Below the pieces are notes generated by a model. That model was not told where the DNA came from, did no database searches, and worked only from the letters and a program-made list of their open reading frames with translations. The position numbers and the translations under genes are program-made. This document shows, in pieces, positions 54,917 through 64,000 of a stretch of 64,000 nucleotides of DNA. Source of the stretch: Neptunomonas concharum (lineage in GTDB: Bacteria; Pseudomonadota; Gammaproteobacteria; Pseudomonadales; Balneatricaceae); contig NZ_CP043869.1 in the NCBI RefSeq assembly GCF_008630635.1, positions 1,612,001 through 1,676,000 on the forward strand, read 5' to 3'. Within the stretch, counting starts at the first letter, position 1, and each line of letters opens with the position of its first letter.

Positions 54917-54942
54917 TGTTTTATAGCGCCTATACAGGCGCT
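54907..54942. terminator. Overlapping hairpins between convergent genes
   Basis: GGCGCTATA (54907-54915) pairs with TATAGCGCC (54922-54930), and AGCGCC (54925-54930) alternatively with GGCGCT (54937-54942). It separates the DMT gene and the FAD oxidoreductase. Confidence 0.6.
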
Positions 54943-56339
54943 TATTTATCTGCTTTACCGGCCGCTGCAGCGAGTTTTGCGAGTTGCTTATCTATCCAAA
55001 AAGGTGGCTGATGGTTGTCTTCTGCGGCTTCTTTGCGGCGAATAGCGCCACGCACCAGCATCGCGCCAGTCCAGCGGAACGGTTCAATCGGGAAGCGTCC
55101 GCGTGGGCCTTTTGCTAAGCCGGATTGTGACCATTCATCCTGTCTTTCAAGAATCAATGAGCGGATAACTTCGGAGCCCAGATAGGTTTGCACTACGCCA
55201 TTACCCGAGTAGCCCAAGCCATAGACGATATTTTTATGACCTCTAAAGAAGCCAAAGAAGGGTAGGCCGGTTACGGAGCGATCGCTGGCACCTGTCCATG
55301 TGGTTTCAATTTTGTCGGTTGAAATATCAGGAAAAAAGCGACGAAAAGCGCGATATAGAATAGGTTTGAATCGGCTCTCTTCATCAAACGCTTTTAACAT
55401 CTTGTTGGCAAAGGCGAACAGGTTTCCGCCTTTACCTAGCATTAAGCGGCCATCCGGTGTTGAACGGTAGTAATGTACGAAGGTGTTTGAGTCTACGACG
55501 GCAGCGCCCGAGGTTAAGCCGGTAGCGTTGAGTGCATCAGGGATCGGTTGAGTGATAGCCATATCCGATGATACGAGCACGATGGTACGCCTAAACTCTT
55601 TAAACTGGCGCGCCATCCACGCGTTGGTTGCTAGAACCACCTTATTAGCGGTGATGGTGCCTTGGGGGGTGATGACTTTAGCCGGTTGTCCCTCTATCAG
55701 CTGTTGCATCGGTGTGTTTTCAAAGATCTGAATCCCTAAGTCGATTGCCCGCTTGCGTAGTCCGCGGGCTAATAGAGCAGGCTGTAGGCTACCGGCAGCG
55801 CCACTAAAATGCCCCTCTAGGTGCAATTTTGAGCCTGCTAAGGTTTGCACATCCGCCGTAGGGATCTGTTTCCAACGATTAACTCCCGCTACCGATAGCT
55901 GCTGAATAGTGCTTTCCATACTGCCCTGTTGTGCAGGATTAGTAGCCGTATAAAAGGTGCCATCAATACGTATATCGCAATCAATGTTGTGTTGCTTGCA
56001 ATACTCCGCCATTTCAAAAACGGCTTCTTCGGAGGCGCTGACCAGACGTTTAGCTTCTGCAGTGCCAAAGAGCTTAGTCATAGATGGATATTTGGTTGAG
56101 AAGGTCAGCATACAACCGCCGTTTCTGCCCGATGCGCCACTCCCACACAAGCCTGCTTCGATTAGGGTAATATCCAGCTCGGGGCAGACCTCTTTAATTT
56201 TGATAGCACTCCAGAGGCCAGTATAACCGCCTCCTACAATACAGAGGTCCATGCTGATGTCAGTCGATAAGGTAATGGTGTGTAGATCGCCTTCTCGTTG
56301 CAGGGCATCTTTAAACCAGAAGGGTTGGTAGTCTTTCAT
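54942..56339 (-). CDS. FAD-dependent aminophosphonate oxidoreductase (PbfD/PhnY-type)
   Basis: A 465-residue DAO-family flavoenzyme: FAD-binding VDLCIVGGGYTGLWSAIKIKEVCPELDITLIEA with GSGASGRNGG and VYGLGYSGNGVVQTYLGSEVIRSLIL. It matches the putative aminophosphonate oxidoreductases that accompany phnW/phnX clusters, where they are thought to oxidise N-alkylated 2-AEP to feed the pathway. The shared operator with phnS and phnW supports this. Substrate not shown. Confidence 0.88.
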   Translation of the reverse strand: MKDYQPFWFKDALQREGDLHTITLSTDISMDLCIVGGGYTGLWSAIKIKEVCPELDITLIEAGLCGSGASGRNGGCMLTFSTKYPSMTKLFGTAEAKRLVSASEEAVFEMAEYCKQHNIDCDIRIDGTFYTATNPAQQGSMESTIQQLSVAGVNRWKQIPTADVQTLAGSKLHLEGHFSGAAGSLQPALLARGLRKRAIDLGIQIFENTPMQQLIEGQPAKVITPQGTITANKVVLATNAWMARQFKEFRRTIVLVSSDMAITQPIPDALNATGLTSGAAVVDSNTFVHYYRSTPDGRLMLGKGGNLFAFANKMLKAFDEESRFKPILYRAFRRFFPDISTDKIETTWTGASDRSVTGLPFFGFFRGHKNIVYGLGYSGNGVVQTYLGSEVIRSLILERQDEWSQSGLAKGPRGRFPIEPFRWTGAMLVRGAIRRKEAAEDNHQPPFWIDKQLAKLAAAAGKADK

Positions 56340-56354
56340 GTTAGTTACTCATTT

Positions 56355-56366
56355 TGGTATATACCA
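56355..56366. promoter_or_regulatory. Putative PhnR operator before the FAD oxidoreductase
   Basis: Perfect palindrome TGGTATATACCA, 16 bases upstream of the minus-strand ATG; third copy in this region. Confidence 0.6.
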
Positions 56367-56612
56367 GATAGATTAGCTCATCTCCTATGACAACATTGTG
56401 ACAATGTAGTGAAAAATAACCGGAAAAAAGGCGTAAGTTATTAGACTAAAGGCGGTACTTTTAGCTTATTTTGTCGTATTGTTTCCTTCTTGTTGTTGAA
56501 TGACACTGCAGGGTGAATAAAACGATCTGAAGTACCCAGAAAGGTCAGGTGACCGCTTAGCACAGGCCATAAGTGCTGAGTGGTGACCTGATACTTTTTG
56601 AGGATATTGAAC

Positions 56613-57902
56613 ATGCAAAACATTGTTATTGTAGGAGGCGGCGCCGGTGGCCTTGAGTTAGCAACCCGATTGGGGCATCGGCTTGGAAAAAAGAAGAAAG
56701 CGGATATTATTCTCATTGATCGTGGTAAAACCCATATCTGGAAACCGCTGCTACATGAAGTGGCAACCGGCTCGCTTAATAGCGAAACCGATGGTGTTAT
56801 CTACCGCGCACACTCTCGAAGACACCATTACCAGTTTCAAATTGGGACGATGGAGGGGCTTGATACCCAGCAAAAGCGCATTCGCTTAGCACCGCTGTTA
56901 GATGATGAAGGGCAAGAAGTATTGCCAAGCCGACACGTGGCTTACGATACTCTTGTGGTGGCGGTTGGTAGTGTTAGTAACGATTTTGGTACACCGGGCG
57001 TTAGCACCCATAGTTTTTTCTTAGACTCTCACCGTCAGGCGGAGCGTTTTCACCAATCCTTGTTAAATCACTTTTTACGGCTGAATCAGCAAGCATCGGA
57101 GTGTGTGTTGAACCTTTCCATCGTTGGCGGGGGTGCAACGGGTGTGGAGTTGGCGGCCGAGCTTTACCATGTGGCGAGTTTGCTGAAAATGTATGGTATG
57201 CCCAATATATCGGCCGCCCGGCTTAAAATCACCCTGATCGAGGCGGGGCCACGCATATTGCCTGCATTGCCTGAGCGTATCGCGCTATCGGCTAGACGCG
57301 AGCTGCAAAAGCTAGGCGTAGCGATTTTAGAGAACACCCGAGTGATTGAGGCCGATGCTAAAGGCTTTATCTCAGCCGATGGTGAACGCATTGATGCGGA
57401 TTTAACAGTATGGGCGGCTGGAGTAAAAGCGCCTGATTTTGTGCGAGGTATTGAGTCATTGGAAACCAATAGAATTGGTCAAGTTATGGTTAAGCCTACA
57501 CTGCAAGCCACAACCGATGATGATATCTATGTGATTGGTGATTGTTGCGCTTGCCAGCAGCCCGATGGTTCTTGGGTTCCACCACGGGCACAATCAGCCC
57601 ATCAGATGGCTTCGATGGTTTATAAGAATATTTTACTTAAACGCCAAGACAAACCGCAGCTTAATTATATTTATAAAGATCACGGTTCATTGGTAAATCT
57701 AAGTAAATACAGCACGGTTGGCAGCCTAATGGGTAATCTGACTAAGGGCTCTATGTTTGTAGAAGGGCGGGTTGCACGCTTGGTTTATATCTCGCTTTAT
57801 CGCATGCACCAAATGGCTATTCATGGGTGGCTAGGGGCTGCGGCTGTGATGTTGGCGCAGAAAATTGGTAACAGCGTAAAACCAAAAATGAAGCTTCATT
57901 AA
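56613..57902 (+). CDS. ndh: Type II NADH dehydrogenase / FAD-dependent oxidoreductase
   Basis: A 429-residue flavoprotein with two dinucleotide-binding motifs (NIVIVGGGAGGLELATRLG and LSIVGGGATGVELAAELYHV), DADLTVWAAGVKAPDFV and DIYVIGDCCACQQPDGSWVPPRAQSAHQMA. The C-terminal amphipathic region (LSKYSTVGSLMGNL.. YRMHQMAIHG) is typical of NDH-2, which passes electrons from NADH to quinone at the membrane without pumping protons. ATG 56613 is supported by GAGGA 8 bases upstream. Confidence 0.9.
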   Translation: MQNIVIVGGGAGGLELATRLGHRLGKKKKADIILIDRGKTHIWKPLLHEVATGSLNSETDGVIYRAHSRRHHYQFQIGTMEGLDTQQKRIRLAPLLDDEGQEVLPSRHVAYDTLVVAVGSVSNDFGTPGVSTHSFFLDSHRQAERFHQSLLNHFLRLNQQASECVLNLSIVGGGATGVELAAELYHVASLLKMYGMPNISAARLKITLIEAGPRILPALPERIALSARRELQKLGVAILENTRVIEADAKGFISADGERIDADLTVWAAGVKAPDFVRGIESLETNRIGQVMVKPTLQATTDDDIYVIGDCCACQQPDGSWVPPRAQSAHQMASMVYKNILLKRQDKPQLNYIYKDHGSLVNLSKYSTVGSLMGNLTKGSMFVEGRVARLVYISLYRMHQMAIHGWLGAAAVMLAQKIGNSVKPKMKLH

Positions 57903-57908
57903 TGGTAT

Positions 57909-57947
57909 CATCTCGGGTCGTGATCCGATCCGAGATGCTTACTTTTT
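57909..57947 (+). terminator. Probable terminator after ndh
   Basis: CATCTCGG (57909-57916) pairs with CCGAGATG (57930-57937), followed by CTTACTTTTT. Confidence 0.6.
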
Positions 57948-57958
57948 AAGGAACTCTT

Positions 57959-59797
57959 ATGTTTGCTTTTTTCGAGCGATTGATTAAGCCTTTTCCACAA
58001 GAAGAGCCCGATCAACCGCCTAAAGGGATTTTTGCGTTCTGCCGCCACTATACCCGTGGTTGTGAACCCTACCTGATACTTATGGCGCTGCTCACCGCCT
58101 CCATTGCTATTGCCGAAGTGATGTTGTTTGGCTTTATGGGCGAGCTGGTAGATTGGCTTACACAACAAACGCCCGACACGCTGTTTGCAGAGGAAGGCGG
58201 GCGTTTGCTCTTCATGACGTTTGTTGTGCTGATACTGCTACCCGCCTTGGTTTTGCTGCACGGTTTGGTAGTGCATCAAACGTTGTTGGGCAACTACCCG
58301 ATGATCATCCGTTGGATGGCACATCGTTATTTACTCAAACAAAGCTTATCGTTTTATAGCAACGACTTTGCGGGGCGAATTGCCACCAAAGTGATGCAAA
58401 CATCCCTATCTATCCGTGAAACGGTGATGAAATTGCTGGACGTTCTGATGTTCGTACTGGTCTATTTTATTGCCATTATCGTACTGGTTGCACAATTAGA
58501 TATCCGTTTGATTATTCCTATGGTTATTTGGATGGGGATCTATATTGCTATTCAGCTTTACTTTGTGCCTAAGCTCAAGCGTGTTTCCACCGAGCAAGCC
58601 GATGCTCGCAGTATGATGACCGGGCGCATTGTAGATAGCTACACCAACATCCAAACGGTCAAGTTGTTCTCACACACGGCAAGGGAAGCGGAATACGCTG
58701 AAGAGGGAATGAACAGCTTTTTAGATACTGTTTACCGGCAGATGCGACTGGTAACGGGTATCAGCTTTAGTGTGCAGTTTATCAATTACCTTTTAGCTTT
58801 TTGCATGGCCGCTTTTGCGATCTGGTTATGGACGCAAAGCGCGATTACCGTGGGGGCTATCGCGGTTGCTGTGAGTTTATCCTTGCGTATTAACGGCATG
58901 GCCCAGTGGATTATGTGGGAAGTGAGCGCACTGTTTGAGAACATCGGTACAGTCGCTGATGGTATGCAGACGTTATCGAAGCCGCAGGAGGTTGCTGATA
59001 AGCCGGGCGCCTCTGATCTTACCGTGACACAAGGTGAGGTTGTTTTTGATCAAGTTGGTTTCCATTATGGTAAAGGTTCGGGGGTGATCGATGGATTAAA
59101 CCTGACCATTAGACCTGGTGAAAAAATTGGTGTGGTCGGTCGATCCGGAGCGGGTAAATCCACTTTGGTAAACTTGCTCATGCGCTTTTATGATGTTGAG
59201 AGTGGCCGAATCTTGATAGATGGGCAGGATATCAGCGAAGTCTCTCAAGAGAGCCTCAGGCAGCATATTGGCATGGTGACGCAAGATACCTCGCTGCTGC
59301 ACCGATCGGTTCGCGATAATATTCTTTATGGCCGTCCCGATGCGACAGAGGCTGAATTGATACGTGCCACTGAGCAAGCCGAAGCGAGCGAGTTTATTCA
59401 ACAACTCACCGACCCTAAAGGCAATCGCGGTTTTGATGCCCAAGTAGGTGAGCGAGGTGTAAAGCTCTCGGGTGGACAACGGCAGCGCATCGCGATCGCT
59501 AGGGTGTTATTGAAGGATGCGCCCGTGCTGATATTAGATGAAGCAACTTCTGCTCTGGATTCAGAAGTGGAGGCGGCCATCCAGCATAGCCTTAATAAAT
59601 TAATGCAGGGCAAAACGGTGATTGCTATTGCTCATCGTCTTTCGACCATTGCGGCTATGGATCGTTTAATTGTGATGGATAAAGGCGAGATTGTGGAACA
59701 GGGCACTCATGCACAGTTAGTAGCGCAAGGGGGGATCTACGCGCAATTATGGGCACATCAGACCGGTGGGTTCTTAGGTCTGGATACCGACGATTAA
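57959..59797 (+). CDS. ABC exporter, fused membrane and ATPase domains
   Basis: A 612-residue half-transporter: six membrane helices (~30-330) and a nucleotide-binding domain with Walker A GRSGAGKSTLVNLLMRFYD, signature LSGGQRQRIAIARVLL and Walker B VLILDEATSALDSEVE. It resembles the MsbA/LmrA-type multidrug exporter group. AAGGAAC precedes the ATG. Stops back to back with the minus-strand regulator gene. Substrate unknown. Confidence 0.9.
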   Translation: MFAFFERLIKPFPQEEPDQPPKGIFAFCRHYTRGCEPYLILMALLTASIAIAEVMLFGFMGELVDWLTQQTPDTLFAEEGGRLLFMTFVVLILLPALVLLHGLVVHQTLLGNYPMIIRWMAHRYLLKQSLSFYSNDFAGRIATKVMQTSLSIRETVMKLLDVLMFVLVYFIAIIVLVAQLDIRLIIPMVIWMGIYIAIQLYFVPKLKRVSTEQADARSMMTGRIVDSYTNIQTVKLFSHTAREAEYAEEGMNSFLDTVYRQMRLVTGISFSVQFINYLLAFCMAAFAIWLWTQSAITVGAIAVAVSLSLRINGMAQWIMWEVSALFENIGTVADGMQTLSKPQEVADKPGASDLTVTQGEVVFDQVGFHYGKGSGVIDGLNLTIRPGEKIGVVGRSGAGKSTLVNLLMRFYDVESGRILIDGQDISEVSQESLRQHIGMVTQDTSLLHRSVRDNILYGRPDATEAELIRATEQAEASEFIQQLTDPKGNRGFDAQVGERGVKLSGGQRQRIAIARVLLKDAPVLILDEATSALDSEVEAAIQHSLNKLMQGKTVIAIAHRLSTIAAMDRLIVMDKGEIVEQGTHAQLVAQGGIYAQLWAHQTGGFLGLDTDD

Positions 59798-60862
59798 TTA
59801 GATGTCGATCAGGTCGGTTATAGTGCCGCTGTCGGTGGCACTATAACCAGCCAATTGTGACACTTGCGCTTTAAATACATCGCTTTTTAGCCCTTCAATA
59901 AAGGCTTGAACCACAGCAGATTTCAGTTTTTGCTGGTGACAAACCAATAGATACTCCTCCCGGCAAATGGGAATAAAATCCAGTCCAAACTGTACCGCAG
60001 CTTGCTCAACGCCAAAACCCACATCCGCCATACCGGCTGCTATATAAGCGGCAATCGCTGAATGGGTATACTCATGGTTATCGTATCCCTGAATATCTTG
60101 AGGTGCGATACCGGCATTTTGTAACAACTGGTCAAACAGGGCGCGAGTACCTGAGTTGTCCTCGCGGTTGATAAAGCGAATGTCTTCTCTTTGTAAGTCG
60201 GTTATTGCGTGTATAGCAAAAGGGTTGTCGGGTTTAACCATTAGGCCTTGCTGGCGGGTTATAAATCGAATCAGCTTATGAGAGCGGGGCTTGAGATAGG
60301 GTTGATACTTGGCAAGCTGTGCAGGTACGTCTATGTCGACAGGCTTATGAAAACCTGCAATATCACATCGCCCTTTATTGAGTGCGATAAGGGCTTCGGT
60401 CGGGCTGCTGTAGTGTAGATCCAGTTGTATATTAATGGACTGGCTTAGTGCAGGCAGCAATTCAACTGCATACCCGTGACTGGCTTGTAGGGTCAGTAGG
60501 GGCTCAATGCTGGCTAATGAGTGTTGGATCTCTTTGTTAAGTTCGGAGGCTAGGTTCGTCATTTGTGGCTGAAATCTTGCCATAACTCGCTGTTCTGCCC
60601 AGACCAGCTTTTCGCCCAAAGGGGTGAGGTGAGCACCACGCCCTTTTTCCAGTTTGACCAGATCCACACCAAAAAAGTCAGACCATCGCCTGATCAGGTT
60701 CCATGCATGACGATAGGAGAGGCCGATATATTTTGCGGCCTCCGTTAGTTTTTTATGGTTATCAATGGCCTTGAGCAGCTGAAATAAGCGAGGGTCAACC
60801 CGTTGACCGGTTTCATCTTTAAAAGACCAACTTGGCTCTATTACTATCTTTTTCTTAGCCAT
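59798..60862 (-). CDS. ModE-type HTH regulator with periplasmic-binding-like sensor domain
   Basis: A 354-residue protein: ModE-like winged helix (RLFQLLKAIDNHKKLTEAAKYIGLSYRHAWNLIRRWSDFFGVDLVKLEKGRGAHLTPLGEKLV) followed by a PBP_like domain (~120-354; VELLPALSQSINIQLDLHYSSPTEALIALNKGRCDIAGFH, DIRFINREDNSGTRALFDQLL). This one-component architecture is often linked to molybdate or tungstate and formate dehydrogenase genes, as here. ATG 60862 is preferred to 60898 on the basis of homology and an AGGTA before it. It lies divergent from fdhD. Confidence 0.88.
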   Translation of the reverse strand: MAKKKIVIEPSWSFKDETGQRVDPRLFQLLKAIDNHKKLTEAAKYIGLSYRHAWNLIRRWSDFFGVDLVKLEKGRGAHLTPLGEKLVWAEQRVMARFQPQMTNLASELNKEIQHSLASIEPLLTLQASHGYAVELLPALSQSINIQLDLHYSSPTEALIALNKGRCDIAGFHKPVDIDVPAQLAKYQPYLKPRSHKLIRFITRQQGLMVKPDNPFAIHAITDLQREDIRFINREDNSGTRALFDQLLQNAGIAPQDIQGYDNHEYTHSAIAAYIAAGMADVGFGVEQAAVQFGLDFIPICREEYLLVCHQQKLKSAVVQAFIEGLKSDVFKAQVSQLAGYSATDSGTITDLIDI

Positions 60863-60894
60863 ACGTTTACCTGATTTATAGATTGTATATATTG

Positions 60895-60906
60895 GCATAA
60901 AAATGC
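60895..60906. promoter_or_regulatory. Short palindrome in the divergent regulator-fdhD region
   Basis: GCAT-AAAA-ATGC in the 127-base divergent gap; possible operator of the ModE-type regulator. Weak. Confidence 0.25.
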
Positions 60907-60989
60907 ATATTTTTGAATAATCTCAGTAGTGCTACTATTTACTAACAATTGGCTGATAATAAATAAAATATAGGAATTTAATTTCATAT

Positions 60990-61763
60990 ATGAATTCGTC
61001 AAATCAAGCATTCTCTATGATAAGTAACACTACGCATACCCCGCTTGATTTGCCGCAGGCGGGGCTAAAAGAGACACCGGTCGCCATCTGTATCAATGGC
61101 ATCTCTCAAGCGGTGATGATGGCTAGTCCTAGCAACTTAGAGGACTTTGCTCTCGGCTTTGTGGTGAGTGAAGGCCTGCTAGAGTCAATTCAAGGGGTAA
61201 TCGGTGTGGATGTCGAGTATCACCCCGAAGGTATTAGCCTCAATATTGAAGTCACTGCAGCACAAGAGCGCAACGTTAAGACACGTCGCCGCCTTATGGC
61301 TGGGCCGTCAGGGTGTGGTCTATGTGGTTTAGACTCCCTTAAAACCGCTGCCGCGCTTGAGGTAAAACCCGGTATACCCACATCCTTTGTGTTACCCGAA
61401 CGGGGCAGCCTTTATGCAGCCAAGTCTATTTTGAATCAGACCATGCTCGGCTCATCCGGGCATCACAGGGCTGCTCTTTTTAACCTTAAAGGGGAACTTC
61501 AGCTGATTAGAGAAGATGTGGGACGTCACTCCGCTTTGGATAAGCTACTGGGGGCTATATTGCAAACAGGTACCCCTTCGAGTAGTGGATTTATCATGCT
61601 CACCAGTCGTTGTAGCCATGACCTAGTTGCTAAGCTTATACGCGCTTTTCCCCTACCGCTAGTAACGCTCTCGCAACCAACAACGATGGCGGTTACATCC
61701 GCCCGCTCTGTTGAGTTGCCCCTATTCTGTTTTGTGCGAAAAAGCCTGAAACGCTTTGCCTGA
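60990..61763 (+). CDS. fdhD: Formate dehydrogenase accessory sulfurtransferase
   Basis: A 257-residue FdhD protein with the Cys109-X2-Cys112 loop (PSGCGLCGLDSL), EDFALGFVVSEGLL, REDVGRHSALDKLLGA and MLTSRCSHDLVAKLIRA. FdhD passes sulfur from IscS to the molybdenum cofactor of formate dehydrogenase. The preceding SufS-type enzyme is 38 kb away and not obviously linked. The next gene encodes the molybdoenzyme, 16 bases later. Confidence 0.94.
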   Translation: MNSSNQAFSMISNTTHTPLDLPQAGLKETPVAICINGISQAVMMASPSNLEDFALGFVVSEGLLESIQGVIGVDVEYHPEGISLNIEVTAAQERNVKTRRRLMAGPSGCGLCGLDSLKTAAALEVKPGIPTSFVLPERGSLYAAKSILNQTMLGSSGHHRAALFNLKGELQLIREDVGRHSALDKLLGAILQTGTPSSSGFIMLTSRCSHDLVAKLIRAFPLPLVTLSQPTTMAVTSARSVELPLFCFVRKSLKRFA

Positions 61764-61778
61764 TCCTTGGAGTTTATC

Positions 61779-64000
61779 GTGTCAAATACTCATAAAAATA
61801 AAGTCCCTTATGCGCATCCAGCTGGTGGGTGGGGGGCACTAAAAAGCTCTGCAAAGCATCTTATGCAGAGTGAAGATGCGGTTAAAAGTGTGAAAACCTT
61901 ATTAAAGGCCAACCAGCCGGGAGGCTTTGATTGCCCGGGGTGCGCTTGGGGGGATGAGCCTGATGCAAAGAAGATCGACTTCTGCGAAAACGGTGTAAAG
62001 GCGATTGCTTGGGAAGCTACGGCTAAACGAGTCGATAGGGCGTTTTTTGCGCGCCATTCATTGGATGAGCTGCGCCTATGGGATGATCATTCCTTAGAGA
62101 AAAGTGGCCGTTTGACTGAGCCGATGCTCTATGATGGCGTCGATAATTACTACCGCCCAGTAAGCTGGGAGCAGGCTTTTTCCGTGATCGCCTCGCATTT
62201 AAACCAACTTAATCATCCAGATGAAGCACTCTTTTATACCTCAGGCCGAGCCAGTAACGAAGCCGCCTATCTGTATCAGTTATTTGGGCGCGCATATGGC
62301 ACGAATAACTTTCCCGATTGTTCCAATATGTGCCATGAAGCGTCAGGCGTTGGCCTGACCCGCAGTATCGGCACCGGTAAAGGTACAGTGATCATGGAGG
62401 ATTTTGAAAAGGCAGATGCCATCTTTGTATTTGGCCAGAACCCCGGCACTAACCATCCAAGAATGTTGGCAACACTACGTAAAGCATCGATTAGAGGTGC
62501 CAAAATTGTAGCAATTAATACCTTGAAAGAGCGTGGTTTACAGCGTTTCTCTGACCCTCAAAGTCCTAAAGAGATGCTAATTGCCAGCAGCACAACCATC
62601 AGCCAACAGTATTTCACCCCCAAGTTAGGCGGCGACATGGCAATCGCCCGTGGTATTGCAAAACGGTTGCTAGAAAGGTCAGAAACCGATAGTTCAGCTA
62701 TTGATCAAGCCTTTATCGCTGAGCATTGCCAAGGTTTTGAAGCTTATCAAGCTGTCGTCAAAGCGACCCCTTGGGAGGTGATCACTAAACAAAGCGGTCT
62801 CTCGATAGAGGATATTGAGACGATGGCGAATATCTATGCAAACAGCAAAAAGGTGATTTTTACATGGGCGATGGGCATTACCCAACATCGCCATTCGGTG
62901 GCCACTGTTCGTGAATTGGTCAATGTGCTGTTATTAAGAGGCAATATTGGTAAGCCTGGCGCGGGAGCTTGTCCTGTGCGTGGACATTCAAATGTGCAAG
63001 GTAATCGAACCGTGGGGATCAATGAGCACCCATCGCAAGCGTTCCTAGCCGCCCTTGATCAGCGATATGATTTGACTACCCCTAAAAAAGCCGGGATGAA
63101 TACCGTAGAGTCCATTCGTGCCATGCTGGATGGAAAAGCAAAGCTGTTTATCGGGCTTGGAGGTAATTTTGCAGCCGCAACGCCAGATACTGATCGAATC
63201 TATAAAGCACTTAGCCAGTGTGACTTAACCGTACATATCAGTACCAAACTCAATCGCAGCCATGTCATAACTGGTAAGCACGCTTTAATCTTGCCTTGTC
63301 TGGGGCGCACCGAAGTGGATCACCAAGCATCAGGGGAGCAGTGTATTACCGTAGAGGATTCTATGAGTATGGTGCATAGTTCCCGAGGGCAAAATGATCC
63401 AGCCTCGCCGTTGCTGCGATCTGAAACGGCAATTGTGGCAGGTATTGCCCAAGCAGCGCTTGGGAATGAACAGATTAATTGGAAAGCGCTTTCCGATGAT
63501 TACTCACGGATTCGTGATGAAATTGAATCGGTGATCCCAGGGTTTAAGGGCTATAACCAGCGTATAGAGCAGGGTAGAGGGTTTCATTTGCAGAACCTTG
63601 CCGCCGAGCGAACATGGGACACACCAAGCAGAAAAGCTTGCTTTTCTGATGACCCTCTTCCTCAGTGTCTGGATGAGGTAAGTGAAGACGTTCTAACGTT
63701 ACAAACGCTACGCTCCCATGATCAATATAACACCAGCATTTATGGTATGGATGACCGTTATCGGGGGATATCAGGCGAGCGCCGTGTTCTCTTTATGAAC
63801 GAAGCAGATATTGAAAACTTAGGATTATCTGATGGCGATAAAGTGACAATATCAACCGTAAGCAACGATGGAATAAATCGCAATGTCAGTGGTTTCAAAG
63901 TGGTTAATTATCAGATTCCCAAGGGATGTATTGCTGCCTATTACCCAGAGACCAATCCTTTAGTCCCACTGGAAAGTGTTGCTGATGACTGTGGAACACC
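61779..64000 (+). CDS. FdhF/YdeP-family molybdopterin oxidoreductase, cut by window end
   Basis: A 740-codon open frame that runs off at base 64000. Start is GTG 61779 with GGAG six bases upstream. N-terminal AGGWGALKSS and GFDCPGCAW.. DFCENG with three cysteines, then PVSWEQAF, NFPDCSNMCHEAS (Mo-region Cys), and LVNVLLLRGNIGKPGAGACPVRGHSNVQGNRTVG are conserved in the FdhF/YdeP group. E. coli YdeP (759 residues) is linked to acid resistance. The window lacks only a short C-terminal part. Electrons and substrate are unknown. Confidence 0.93.
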   Translation, partial: MSNTHKNKVPYAHPAGGWGALKSSAKHLMQSEDAVKSVKTLLKANQPGGFDCPGCAWGDEPDAKKIDFCENGVKAIAWEATAKRVDRAFFARHSLDELRLWDDHSLEKSGRLTEPMLYDGVDNYYRPVSWEQAFSVIASHLNQLNHPDEALFYTSGRASNEAAYLYQLFGRAYGTNNFPDCSNMCHEASGVGLTRSIGTGKGTVIMEDFEKADAIFVFGQNPGTNHPRMLATLRKASIRGAKIVAINTLKERGLQRFSDPQSPKEMLIASSTTISQQYFTPKLGGDMAIARGIAKRLLERSETDSSAIDQAFIAEHCQGFEAYQAVVKATPWEVITKQSGLSIEDIETMANIYANSKKVIFTWAMGITQHRHSVATVRELVNVLLLRGNIGKPGAGACPVRGHSNVQGNRTVGINEHPSQAFLAALDQRYDLTTPKKAGMNTVESIRAMLDGKAKLFIGLGGNFAAATPDTDRIYKALSQCDLTVHISTKLNRSHVITGKHALILPCLGRTEVDHQASGEQCITVEDSMSMVHSSRGQNDPASPLLRSETAIVAGIAQAALGNEQINWKALSDDYSRIRDEIESVIPGFKGYNQRIEQGRGFHLQNLAAERTWDTPSRKACFSDDPLPQCLDEVSEDVLTLQTLRSHDQYNTSIYGMDDRYRGISGERRVLFMNEADIENLGLSDGDKVTISTVSNDGINRNVSGFKVVNYQIPKGCIAAYYPETNPLVPLESVADDCGT

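Overview
The window reads as chromosome of a marine gammaproteobacterium, most likely of the Oceanospirillaceae type. This is inferred from the lolA-rarA-crcB-serS order, class III and class I polyhydroxyalkanoate (PHA) synthases, a complete 2-aminoethylphosphonate (2-AEP) pathway and the general look of the proteins. No rRNA or tRNA gene is visible, so the genus is not fixed.

Layout. 1-3.5 kb: housekeeping genes (3' end of lolA, rarA, crcB, serS). 3.6-6.9 kb: a periplasmic polyamine-binding-type protein overlapping a membrane GGDEF-EAL protein, the layout of the NspS/MbaA polyamine-to-c-di-GMP pair. 7-11 kb: an MFS transporter, a DUF6489 protein, the PHA regulator phaR and convergent class III PHA synthase genes phaE-phaC. 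11-15 kb: two exporters between two LysR regulators. 15-19.4 kb: M42-type peptidase, RimK-like ATP-grasp ligase and MgtC-like protein, facing a GNAT/C39-peptidase fusion, a probable peptide or amino-acid ligation and trimming module. 20-25.6 kb: DinB-family protein, a SufS-SufE fusion, DUF2069, wrbA, arsC-like, yihY and acylphosphatase.

25.6-34.2 kb is an accessory island. It holds two toxin-antitoxin modules, a signal peptidase-like protein lacking the usual catalytic lysine, several orphan genes, and spacers that fold like integron attC sites. No integrase is present, so it resembles a CALIN (cluster of attC sites lacking an integrase). Group IIC introns of the attC-inserting kind sit in two of these sites, on the strand opposite to most cassette genes. 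Both are internally deleted, and a third intron fragment lies nearby. Between two attC sites lies a 2.2-kb unit of a membrane-anchored staphylococcal-type nuclease and three unrecognised genes, two with a C-terminal membrane anchor. This is the best candidate here for an undescribed system, perhaps defensive.

34.4-46.4 kb: DUF2306, proS, a histidine-kinase-like protein with a degenerate ATPase domain followed by an HDOD gene, a TMEM143 homologue, a class I PHA synthase, a diguanylate cyclase, a 57-residue orphan, a flavin-type oxidase and a MocR regulator. 46.4-56.4 kb: lysE-type exporter, then the 2-AEP regulon (GntR/UTRA regulator, ABC importer, PhnW, PhnX, phn-associated exporter and FAD oxidoreductase). 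A 12-bp palindrome, TGGTMTATACCA, recurs at three of its promoters. 56.6-64 kb: type II NADH dehydrogenase, an ABC exporter, a ModE-like regulator with a periplasmic-binding-type sensor domain, fdhD, and a truncated FdhF/YdeP molybdopterin oxidoreductase that runs off the end.
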